A stretch of 5,651 nt of DNA from SIAJ01 sp036266155 (GCA_036266155.1 DATANR010000245.1:1-5651), one strand, 5' to 3'. Positions 1-5,617 are shown, numbered from the stretch's first letter. Numbers and translations are program-made. The notes: generated by a model from the sequence alone, not told the origin.

Positions 1-57
1 AGTTTTGTCGGGGGTCGACGGAATGGCGCATGCGTGAGCTAACTCCATGCTTGGCAT
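1..57 (-). CDS. Possible 5' end of an unidentified ORF, cut by the window edge
   Basis: An ATG at 57-55 on the minus strand opens a frame that stays open for 19 codons to the window edge (MPSMELAHACAIPSTPDKT). A second ATG lies three codons in. There is no Shine-Dalgarno. The ATG sits only 6 nt past the -10 hexamer of a good promoter, so a transcript starting there would be leaderless or nearly so. The peptide is too short to assign to a family. The main support is position: it directly follows the promoter. It could equally be a chance frame, with the true start further left. Confidence 0.22.
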   Translation of the reverse strand, partial: MPSMELAHACAIPSTPDKT

Positions 58-63
58 ACGGTT

Positions 64-92
64 ATGATATGAACAGCGACGGGGACCGTCAA
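64..92 (-). promoter_or_regulatory. Sigma70-type promoter reading leftward
   Basis: On the minus strand a -35 hexamer TTGACG (92-87) and a -10 hexamer TATCAT (69-64) are separated by exactly 17 nt. Five of six bases match consensus in the -35 and four of six in the -10. The upstream stretch (about 93-125) is strongly AT-rich, as in UP elements, and stands out against the GC-rich surroundings. A perfect inverted repeat, GACGG-TCC-CCGTC on the minus strand (90-78), overlaps the -35 end and the spacer and could be a repressor site. The predicted transcription start is around 57, at the ATG of the edge ORF. Confidence 0.5.
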
Positions 93-111
93 GAGAAAAA
101 CATCCATAAAA

Positions 112-1020
112 TCATGAATAATAATGACTTATGTCAAAAGAAACTTCTGTCGGAGGCGTCAGCGCCAGGATCGCGGGGCCGATCGTCATCAACAAATAGT
201 CGAGCGAGGCCGGGTACTTCCTGCAGTTGAGAAAGGACATCAGCGTCCACAGCGGCGTTGAATAGATCTCCCATGGTCGCGGATCGCCATACACATTGGC
301 GCCGCGCACGACGATGAAGCCAAAGATGAGCAGCCCGCCCAGCAGGAACAACCGCCGCCGGCGTGCCGCACGCTCCATCACCATGATTGAGCCGAATCCA
401 TACCCCGCCGCCATCACGCCCACCCAGGGGATCAGGCAGTAACCCGTGCCGAAGGTGTACTCGCCAAAAATCGGTGCGTCGCCAGGTCTGTGCAAGATCG
501 TCCAGAGTACCTCGGGCAAATGAACCTTGTCGGCCGTCAAACCGTCGAGCAGGTTATGCGACAGGATCATTGCGACGCCGAAGAATGTGACGACGGCAGT
601 CGGCAGGTACACGAGCAACGACAACACGATCATCGCCCAGCCGATCGCCCAGAAGACGCCAGCGCCGTGATGGATCGGATCGAAGTTGAACATCCACATG
701 GCGCGATTGATGACGACCTCAAAGAACGCCAACCAAATGCCCCGCGTCAACAGGAACATCGACAATTCAAACGTCGACTTACCGCGCGTCCCCGCGAGAA
801 ATGCGGACGTACCCGCCAGGAAGATGAAATTCGGCGCGCAATAGTGCGTGATCCACCGCGTGAAGAAAAGCCCCGACGACGTTTGGGACAAATCGGTCAC
901 ATCGAGGTACAGCCAGTTCGAGAAGAAGTCGCGTACGTGGTCGAGGGCCATGATGATCATGATCAGGCCGCGCAACAGATCGATCGATTCGAGCCGATTG
1001 GGCCGAGGTAAGCTGGTCAT
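112..1020 (-). CDS. DUF1624 / HGSNAT-like membrane acyltransferase, C-terminally truncated
   Basis: A polytopic inner-membrane protein of 302 aa in the DUF1624 (heparan-alpha-glucosaminide N-acetyltransferase-like catalytic domain) family, whose members are thought to move acyl groups across or at the membrane. The substrate here is unknown. The family signature is clear at the N-terminus: R9-L-E-S-I-D14-L-L-R-G, then MALDHVRDFF with D27-H28, then H59 ahead of the PNFIFLAG helix. Further hydrophobic segments lie at about 87-103, 121-153, 190-212 and 223-240, followed by the conserved YGDPRPW and FLNCRKYPASLDYLLMTIGPA block (263-283). Relatives as I recall them continue about 70-100 residues with two or more helices. 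Here the protein leaves the family pattern after ILAL (about 287) and ends in an unrelated AT-rich tail ending SHYYS. It may therefore be an inactive remnant. It starts 21 bp after the OB-fold-like gene and is probably co-transcribed with it. The Shine-Dalgarno is weak (GGA, about 8 nt upstream). Confidence 0.8.
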   Translation of the reverse strand: MTSLPRPNRLESIDLLRGLIMIIMALDHVRDFFSNWLYLDVTDLSQTSSGLFFTRWITHYCAPNFIFLAGTSAFLAGTRGKSTFELSMFLLTRGIWLAFFEVVINRAMWMFNFDPIHHGAGVFWAIGWAMIVLSLLVYLPTAVVTFFGVAMILSHNLLDGLTADKVHLPEVLWTILHRPGDAPIFGEYTFGTGYCLIPWVGVMAAGYGFGSIMVMERAARRRRLFLLGGLLIFGFIVVRGANVYGDPRPWEIYSTPLWTLMSFLNCRKYPASLDYLLMTIGPAILALTPPTEVSFDISHYYS

Positions 1021-1041
1021 GGAAGTAGTCCGGAGATTACC

Positions 1042-1419
1042 TCATTTCTTATCCACCACAACGATCTGTTCCGGCTTCTCGATCTTGATTTCCGGCTTCT
1101 CCTTGTAGAGCGTCACCGTCCCCGTCACGCGGATCAACTTGCCCTTGAAGTGCGTCTTCGGATCGTCGATCTTCGCCGCCTTGAACTTGGCGAGCACCTC
1201 TTCAGAGATGAGCACCGTCAGGTTTTTGGCATCCTTGAAATCGGCCTCCGAGTTCAGGAAATACGGGCCCTTGCCGCCCGTCGACTTGACCTCCATCTCG
1301 ACCGTCACCTTTTCATTGACTTTCTTCGCCGCCTCCGCCGGCGTCAACGGCTTCGGCGGATCATCAGCACGAACACCGACAACAACGAGAAGAGCAAGTA
1401 ATACGGCAAGTCGACGCAT
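1042..1419 (-). CDS. Small secreted OB-fold-like protein (hypothetical)
   Basis: A 125-aa exported protein. Residues 1-18 form a signal peptide (two arginines, then a Leu/Val-rich core ending GVRA), with cleavage likely before DDPPKP. The mature part is Lys- and Thr-rich. After a short helix (about 26-35, TPAEAAKKVN) it alternates beta strands: KVTVEMEVKST, YFLNSE, LTVLISEE, then FKGKLIRVTGTVTLYKEKPEIKIEKPEQIVVV (91-122). This is the pattern of a small OB fold (tRNA_anti-like), in which the last strands carry 'GK.IRVTGTV..Y...P.I.I..P.QI'. I recall such proteins as common and uncharacterised in planctomycetes. The ligand is unknown; nucleic-acid binding cannot be assumed for an exported protein. 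The start is supported by GGAGA (1429-1425) 5 nt before the ATG. It heads the leftward pair with the DUF1624 gene. Confidence 0.8.
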   Translation of the reverse strand: MRRLAVLLALLVVVGVRADDPPKPLTPAEAAKKVNEKVTVEMEVKSTGGKGPYFLNSEADFKDAKNLTVLISEEVLAKFKAAKIDDPKTHFKGKLIRVTGTVTLYKEKPEIKIEKPEQIVVVDKK

Positions 1420-1459
1420 CGCGGTCTCCGAGCTTCATGGATCACGAATTGGCATACTG

Positions 1460-1473
1460 TTCGATGTATCGAA
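1460..1473. promoter_or_regulatory. Perfect 14-bp palindrome between divergent genes (candidate operator)
   Basis: TTCGAT-GT-ATCGAA is a perfect inverted repeat with 6-bp arms and a 2-bp centre. It lies in the 118-bp region between the divergent starts at 1419 (minus) and 1538 (plus), 40 bp from the leftward gene and 64 bp from the rightward one. That is a sensible place for a dimeric regulator acting on one or both operons. I could not find a convincing -35/-10 pair on either strand here; TTGGCA at 1449-1454 has no partner at the right distance. The functional call therefore rests on symmetry and location only. Confidence 0.3.
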
Positions 1474-1537
1474 GCGGACGTGCTGGCACATGGTTTGCCC
1501 CGTTTGTCCGGCACACGCGCCCGCGAAAGGACAGCCG

Positions 1538-2296
1538 ATGCACATCACTCGAATCCTCGCTCCGGCCGCGGCGCTAATGGTTGCGGCAACGCTCGCGGCG
1601 CAAACGCCTCCCCCCGGCGGTCAGGGCCCAAGCGTCCCGAAAGTAATCTTCCCCACCGATCCGCCTAAGACTACGGCACCGAGCACGACTTTTCCGATGC
1701 AGGTCTTTCAGCAAACCGGCGTGCCCAAGGACATGGGCATCAGTCCTCGGCAGCAGTCCCAGATTGACGCCATGATGCAACAGCTTCAGGCAAAGTACCA
1801 GGCGCAATACGACCGCCTCAACGGGCTGCCCGCGGCCGAGCGTGCCGACCGGCTGGCGCAGCTCAATCGCGAATACTCGGTTGCCTGGCTCGATGGCGCC
1901 ACCCGCATCTTCTCCGGACCACAGCTCACGCGCTATCAACAGCTTCAACTTCAATATGGCAGCTTCGCGTCGCTCATGGACCCGGTGCCGCAAAAGGCTC
2001 TGGGCCTCACTGACGCCCAGATGAATCAGCTTCGCCAGGAGGTTGCGTGGAGCACCGAGCAGCAGGCCGCGATCCAAAAGGCGGCGATCGCCGACCAGGC
2101 CCGCGCGCTGCAAATGTTCAACGATTACAACACGGCCGCCCAGAAGCGCTTCGACCAATTGCTCAACGCAAATCAGCGACAAATGTGGACGCAAATGATC
2201 GGGTCGCCGTTCGCATTCCAGCCGAGCTTTGCTCCGCCAACCACGGGATCGGGCCCCACCATCACCGGCCCCGGCGGCAAACCGATCAAGATGTAG
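1538..2296 (+). CDS. Secreted Gln-rich protein with two LTxxQ-like modules (hypothetical)
   Basis: A 252-aa exported protein of unknown function. Residues 1-21 look like a signal peptide (R5, then an Ala/Leu core, cleavage near LAAA-QTPPP). A Pro/Thr-rich linker covers about 22-60 and a Pro/Gly-rich tail covers 224-250. Between them are two similar helical modules. Each opens with a 'GxxxxxQxxQ' element (MGISPRQQSQI, 66-76; LGLTDAQMNQL, 155-165) and closes with a Gln-rich 'LxxxQ' element (PQLTRYQQLQLQ, 128-139; LLNANQRQMWTQMIG, 208-222). This resembles the LTxxQ motif of the Spy/CpxP periplasmic family and LTxEQ repeats I recall in secreted planctomycete proteins. A chaperone or sensor role is speculation. 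The start at 1538 has AAAGG 7 nt upstream. The frame is open further upstream, but that extension has no signal-peptide logic. The stop overlaps the ribosome-binding site of the next gene. Confidence 0.78.
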   Translation: MHITRILAPAAALMVAATLAAQTPPPGGQGPSVPKVIFPTDPPKTTAPSTTFPMQVFQQTGVPKDMGISPRQQSQIDAMMQQLQAKYQAQYDRLNGLPAAERADRLAQLNREYSVAWLDGATRIFSGPQLTRYQQLQLQYGSFASLMDPVPQKALGLTDAQMNQLRQEVAWSTEQQAAIQKAAIADQARALQMFNDYNTAAQKRFDQLLNANQRQMWTQMIGSPFAFQPSFAPPTTGSGPTITGPGGKPIKM

Positions 2297-2300
2297 GAGG
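2295..2300 (+). promoter_or_regulatory. Perfect Shine-Dalgarno (AGGAGG) for the small gene
   Basis: AGGAGG overlaps the last two bases of the upstream TAG stop and stands 8 nt before the ATG at 2309. It is the strongest ribosome-binding site in the window; most other starts here have weak or no such site. It decides the start of the 50-residue ORF and suggests coupled, efficient translation. Confidence 0.75.
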
Positions 2301-2308
2301 TAATATCC

Positions 2309-2461
2309 ATGATCCGCAAACTCAAGACCGGTGAATATCGCCTCTATTCGCGGAAGAAGGACGCCAAGACCGGCAAGCGCCGCAACCTCGGCACGTTCGC
2401 GACGCGTGCGAAAGCCCAGGCCCACGAACGTGCGGTGCAGTTCTTCAAGCATGGAGGATGA
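2309..2461 (+). CDS. Small basic protein, 50 aa, resembling an integrase arm-binding fold (hypothetical)
   Basis: A 50-residue, strongly basic protein that starts MIRKLKTGEYRLYSRKK. Seen directly: two probable beta strands (EYRLYSR, 9-15; KRRNLGTF, 23-30) joined by a turn (DAKTGK, 18-23), then one amphipathic helix (TRAKAQAHERAVQFFK, 32-47). About a third of the residues are K, R or H. This strand-turn-strand-helix order is like the AP2-like or arm-type DNA-binding domain at the N-terminus of tyrosine recombinases, but there is no catalytic domain. I recall very similar 50-residue orphan proteins (GEYRLYSRKK..KTGKRRNLGTF) in several bacterial phyla, with no assigned function. A nucleic-acid-binding role is inference. 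It lies 12 bp after the secreted LTxxQ-like gene and is likely co-transcribed with it. The perfect Shine-Dalgarno makes the start secure, and a structured hairpin follows 11 nt after its stop. Confidence 0.75.
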   Translation: MIRKLKTGEYRLYSRKKDAKTGKRRNLGTFATRAKAQAHERAVQFFKHGG

Positions 2462-2471
2462 CGGGGTATGG

Positions 2472-2509
2472 AGTGGCGCCATGCCGGAATGCTTCAGGCG
2501 AGCGCCACT
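2472..2509. terminator. Composite hairpin at the convergent gene junction
   Basis: A perfect 8-bp stem, AGTGGCGC (2472-2479) with GCGCCACT (2502-2509), encloses a second stem: GCC/GGC (2483-2485 with 2497-2499), then GAA/TTC (2487-2489 with 2493-2495), closed by a TGC loop with one mismatch. It lies where the rightward pair (ending 2461) meets the leftward DUF58 gene (ending 2494), and its right half covers the last codons of DUF58. It is well placed to end or protect transcripts from both sides. Neither side has a T-tract, so it is not a classical intrinsic terminator. Confidence 0.4.
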
Positions 2510-3870
2510 TCGAGCTTGTAAGGGTTGACGCCGCTCGCCGGGGCCTGGTCGCCGAGCAAACTCAGTTCGTCTTCCGAGTTTACGTGCCGTACGTCACGCA
2601 CACCTTCAGCGAGCAAGCGGCCGTGGGCGATGAGCAATTCCTCCTCGTTCAGGCCGATCAGCAAGGCCGACACGGCAAAGCCTTGGCGCCGCAGGTTGCC
2701 GAGTGTGGTTGACGTATCGATTGAGACGGCGGGCAGGATCGCGATGATGGTCGCGTCGCGCGGCAAGCGCGGCGTCACTTCAATGACCAACCGGGCGAAG
2801 GTCAAGCCATCCGTGAACTCCAGGCGGGCGAGCGCTTCGCGGATTTGTTGAAACTGCTCGATGCCACGGCGTGTTTCCACGACAACCGGACGCAAGCGGT
2901 CGCTCGCTTCATCAGCCTCACCCTCACGGCGGGCGGCGTCGCGCGTCTCGTAGCCGGCGACCTCGTCATCACTGCCTTTCTGTGCTTCGATGCGATAGCG
3001 ATATAGGTCGGCCGCGTCCTTACCGTTGCTGGCGAGGCCGATCTGCTGGTTCAACATCGTCACCGCGTAGGCGATTGAGCACGCAGTCGTCACGACGAGA
3101 TCGGATCGAAACGGCTCGCCGTGTTGCGAATAGCCGTCCTGGTGAAAGTCAACAAGGATGCTCGCGCCCGCGAGGGTTGTCGGATCAAAGACGCGGCATT
3201 GCAACTCACCGGTGCGAGCTGTCGCACGCCAGTGGACGCGCTGGAGTGGATCGCCGACCTGATAGGGCCGCACGCCGGCGTTGCGCGTCGGATCTTCGAA
3301 CAAGCGGCGTGCGGTGTTCACTTCACCGATCGGCCGCTGCGATGCGAAGTCGTACTTCGGCAATGGCAGTACCTTCGGCAGCACCATCAGGAAGAACGGC
3401 TTCGCGACGATCCGGTGTCGGCGATGCAGGCCGAACAGGTCGCCCGTTTCTAACAGCGTCGGCCCGACCTGGTAGTAGCCGCGTGTGTCGCATTCGATGT
3501 CGTACTTGACGACGGCCGCCTTGCCCGCGGGTACGGAGCAGAGACGCATCCGCCGGCCCGTGATCCGTACTCGCGGCGGCTTCTGCCGGAGGTAATGTTC
3601 GGGAAACAGATCCTCGATCAAGACCCACGCGACGCGACCTCGGCCCGTATTCATGAGCCGGACCTTCATCTCGACGGTGGCCCCGACTTCCACGGGCTCG
3701 GTCACCTTGCATTCGCGTTTCGCTTCAAGCGCTCCGACCCAGCGCTTGGCGAGATGCCGGCTCAGGATCAAGACGCCGATCAGTACATACATCGCGAACG
3801 CGAGCAGGCCGGCCTGGAGAACCAGGGCGGCGAGCAGGACAACGGCGAGCAGGATGAAGAGTCGGCGCAT
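2494..3870 (-). CDS. DUF58 domain-containing membrane-anchored protein
   Basis: A 458-aa protein of the DUF58 family. In known operons these act with MoxR AAA ATPases, and often with transglutaminase-like or VWA proteins, in envelope assembly, stress response or metal insertion. A hydrophobic hairpin at about 4-37 anchors the N-terminus. A beta-rich region follows (about 55-140: EVGATVEMKVRLMNTGRGRV, then IECDTRGYYQVGP and TGDLFGLHR). The diagnostic DUF58 block is at 197-229: N-A-G-V-R-P-Y-Q-V-G-D-P, then R211-V-H-W214-R-A-T-A-R and the CRVFDP strand. A vWA-like fold continues to about 275 and resumes near 337-435. Residues about 283-335 are a charged, probably disordered insert (KGSDDEVAGYETRDAARREG). 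Length and order are normal for larger family members. It starts 6 bp after the 70-residue membrane protein with only a weak Shine-Dalgarno, so translational coupling is likely. No MoxR gene lies beside it here, which is unusual. Confidence 0.88.
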   Translation of the reverse strand: MRRLFILLAVVLLAALVLQAGLLAFAMYVLIGVLILSRHLAKRWVGALEAKRECKVTEPVEVGATVEMKVRLMNTGRGRVAWVLIEDLFPEHYLRQKPPRVRITGRRMRLCSVPAGKAAVVKYDIECDTRGYYQVGPTLLETGDLFGLHRRHRIVAKPFFLMVLPKVLPLPKYDFASQRPIGEVNTARRLFEDPTRNAGVRPYQVGDPLQRVHWRATARTGELQCRVFDPTTLAGASILVDFHQDGYSQHGEPFRSDLVVTTACSIAYAVTMLNQQIGLASNGKDAADLYRYRIEAQKGSDDEVAGYETRDAARREGEADEASDRLRPVVVETRRGIEQFQQIREALARLEFTDGLTFARLVIEVTPRLPRDATIIAILPAVSIDTSTTLGNLRRQGFAVSALLIGLNEEELLIAHGRLLAEGVRDVRHVNSEDELSLLGDQAPASGVNPYKLEVALA

Positions 3871-3876
3871 GCAGTT

Positions 3877-4089
3877 TCAAGTCCGGCCCATGACCCACTC
3901 GTACAAGAAGAAAACTCCCACCGTCCCGAAAACCCACAGCGCCATCCACAGCATCATCAGCGGAGGCACCCACCAGTCGGCGTCGTTGGGCCAACGGCGT
4001 TTCAAATGTCTTAGACACCAGGGCAACGCTGCGATGCCGACTATGAACCAAATGAACGAGCAACAGCAACCAGTCCAATCGACAGGCAT
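3877..4089 (-). CDS. Small two-helix membrane protein (hypothetical)
   Basis: A 70-aa hydrophobic protein that I do not recognise. Two membrane helices are visible: about 11-26 (SFIWFIVGIAALPWCL) and about 42-63 (PPLMMLWMALWVFGTVGVFFLY). They are joined by a short charged loop (RHLKRRWPNDAD, 27-38). By the positive-inside rule that loop would be cytoplasmic, leaving both ends outside. It is rich in Trp (seven residues) and has three adjacent cysteines (C8-C10) before the first helix plus C25. The start is supported by a partial Shine-Dalgarno GAGAA (4102-4098), 8 nt upstream. The spacing to DUF58 is 6 bp, so both are probably translated from one message. A role as a DUF58 membrane partner is inferred from position only. 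A longer minus-strand ORF overlapping it in another frame lacks membrane features and looks like a chance frame. Confidence 0.65.
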   Translation of the reverse strand: MPVDWTGCCCSFIWFIVGIAALPWCLRHLKRRWPNDADWWVPPLMMLWMALWVFGTVGVFFLYEWVMGRT

Positions 4090-4172
4090 CGGAACAATTC
4101 TCGAAAGGAGCGATAAGTCTCTGCTCCGATCGTAACCGCGGTGATGATGCCCACCCTAACTGCAACGTCGCC

Positions 4173-5591
4173 TCACCCCACATCCACCACGTCCCCCGGC
4201 ATTGGCACATCGACGTCGAAGAAGCCGATGTCGCGCAAGGCTTCGGCCAGCGACTCTGCTTGTTCGCGTTCGCCATGGATCAGCCGCACCTTGCCGACCT
4301 GGCCAGCGAGCGGTTCGAGATACGCGAGGAAATCTGATCGATCCGCGTGGCCGCTGAAGCCGTCGAGGTGGACGACTTCGATCCACTTGTTCCACTCTTT
4401 GCCGAGGAACTTGATCGTCGGCGACTTTTCCAGCAAGCGCCGGCCGGTGGTTCCTTGGGCCTGGTAGCTGACGAGAATCACCGTGCAGCGTGGGTCGTCG
4501 ATGTGCTCCTTCAGGTGATGCTGAATGCGGCCGGCGTCGCACATGCCGCTCGACGCGATCGTGATCGACGGCTCCGGGCGACGGCTCGTCCTAATTGAAT
4601 CTTCGAATTCGCGGATGTAAGTCACCACGTCGCCGCCGAGGATGCCGACACCGTCCTTGAGCATCTGCTGCCCTTCGGCATCAAGACATTCCGGATGCGA
4701 CTCGTACACGCCGGTGATGTCCGCCGCGAGCGGGCTATCGACATAGACCGGCACGCGCGGAATGTTGCCGTCGAGGATGCCGCGGTGAATGTAGTGGATG
4801 ATGAGCTGCGTGCGGCCAAGGCTGAACGCGGGGATGAACACCTTGCCGCCGCGGGCGATGGTGTGGTTGATGGCCTCGTATAGCTTGCGTTGCGTGCTTT
4901 CGATTGGCTCGTGCGTGCGGTTGCCGTAGGTGCTCTCGCAGACGAGCACATCGGCCTGCGGGATCGGGGCCGTGTGCTTCAAGAGCGGCAGATGTCGCCG
5001 ACCGAGGTCGCCCGTGAATGTCAGTGACTGCCCGCCGCTGGTCACGATGTGCGTCATCGCGGAACCGAGCACGTGGCCGGCTTCGAGAAACTTGAATCGC
5101 ACGCCCGGCACGACGTCGCGGAAGCGGTCGTATTCGACCGCGACCACCTGATCGAGCACGCTGTTCACGTCGGCCCGCGTATAGAGCGGTTCAACAAACG
5201 GCTCGGCATATTGCCGCGCGATGTTGAGGTGGGCCGCCTCTTCTTCCTGGATCTTGGCCGAATCGACCAGCATGACGGCGAGCAGGTCGCGCGTCGCGGG
5301 CGTGCAGAAGATCGGGCCATCGAAGCCGTGGCGCACAAGGCTGGGCAGGTTGCCGCAGTGGTCGATGTGCGCGTGCGACAGCAGCACGCCAGCGATTTGC
5401 TTTGGCTGAAAAGGGAATTGGGCGTTGCGGCGGCGTGATTCGTCCCGGCGTCCCTGGTAGAGCCCGCAGTCCAGCAGCACCTTGGCTCGACCGACCTCCA
5501 GCAAGTGCATGGAGCCGGTCACCATCTGGGCGGCCCCCCAGAAGGTCACAATGGGGCCCCGCCGGGCGAGGGTGGGGTCGTCGGTAGTCAT
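4173..5591 (-). CDS. Beta-CASP metallo-beta-lactamase-fold ribonuclease (CPSF-73-like)
   Basis: A 472-aa cytoplasmic two-zinc RNase of the prokaryotic CPSF-73-like group, of which Thermus TTHA0252 is a characterised member. Such enzymes cut RNA endonucleolytically and some also act as exonucleases. All metal ligands are present: D41 (LLDCG), H73-A-H75-I-D77-H78, H173 (EAGHVLGS) and D195 (TFTGDLG). The beta-CASP motifs are also complete: motif A E219 (CESTYGNR), motif B H415 (GFSGHADRSD) and motif C H439 (LIHGEREQ). The SSGMCDAGR signature lies at 347-355. The beta-CASP insert runs from about 215 to 400, and the metallo-beta-lactamase fold closes at the C-terminus. Length is normal, there is no KH domain or signal peptide, and the enzyme should be active. 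The ATG lies about 12 residues before the first conserved strand and has no Shine-Dalgarno; a -10-like TAGAAT stands 6 nt upstream. The next gene on the same strand starts 83 bp downstream, so shared transcription is uncertain. Confidence 0.93.
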   Translation of the reverse strand: MTTDDPTLARRGPIVTFWGAAQMVTGSMHLLEVGRAKVLLDCGLYQGRRDESRRRNAQFPFQPKQIAGVLLSHAHIDHCGNLPSLVRHGFDGPIFCTPATRDLLAVMLVDSAKIQEEEAAHLNIARQYAEPFVEPLYTRADVNSVLDQVVAVEYDRFRDVVPGVRFKFLEAGHVLGSAMTHIVTSGGQSLTFTGDLGRRHLPLLKHTAPIPQADVLVCESTYGNRTHEPIESTQRKLYEAINHTIARGGKVFIPAFSLGRTQLIIHYIHRGILDGNIPRVPVYVDSPLAADITGVYESHPECLDAEGQQMLKDGVGILGGDVVTYIREFEDSIRTSRRPEPSITIASSGMCDAGRIQHHLKEHIDDPRCTVILVSYQAQGTTGRRLLEKSPTIKFLGKEWNKWIEVVHLDGFSGHADRSDFLAYLEPLAGQVGKVRLIHGEREQAESLAEALRDIGFFDVDVPMPGDVVDVG

Positions 5592-5597
5592 TAACGT

Positions 5598-5603
5598 ATT
5601 CTA
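5598..5603 (-). promoter_or_regulatory. -10-like hexamer just before the beta-CASP gene
   Basis: TAGAAT on the minus strand (5603-5598), five of six to consensus, ends 6 nt before the ATG at 5591. A transcript started from it would begin at or next to the start codon, giving a leaderless mRNA. That fits the absence of a Shine-Dalgarno. No recognisable -35 lies 16-18 nt upstream, and the sequence there is C-rich, so support is modest. Confidence 0.3.
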
Positions 5604-5617
5604 GGGGGCATCGGCGA

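Noticed and set aside
39..107. 22-residue hydrophobic minus-strand ORF (starts MDVFLLTVPVAV) as a toxin or leader peptide
   Set aside because: It has no Shine-Dalgarno and lies across the -35 and -10 elements of the promoter, so it would not be transcribed from it.
490..1011. 173-aa plus-strand ORF opposite the DUF1624 gene
   Set aside because: Its very charged R/Q/E/D-rich translation is the mirror image of a membrane protein's codons. It has no domain and no plausible start signal.
1139..1537. Upstream in-frame extension of the secreted gene
   Set aside because: The extension runs antisense through the OB-fold-like gene. The start at 1538 has a Shine-Dalgarno and directly opens a signal peptide.
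1574..2482. 302-aa minus-strand ORF opposite the secreted LTxxQ-like gene
   Set aside because: It is Arg/Leu-rich with no recognisable domain and lies antisense to a gene with a signal peptide, ribosome-binding site and coding logic. Long antisense frames are expected in GC-rich DNA.
4107..4127. Stem GGAGC/GCTCC followed by TTTC between the nuclease and the 70-residue gene, as a terminator
   Set aside because: It has only five pairs, an 11-nt loop and three T residues, which is too weak to call. The 83-bp gap otherwise shows only the partial Shine-Dalgarno of the next gene.
3725..4276. 183-aa minus-strand ORF overlapping the 70-residue membrane protein
   Set aside because: It overlaps the 3' end of the nuclease gene and the 5' end of DUF58 in another frame and shows no family features.
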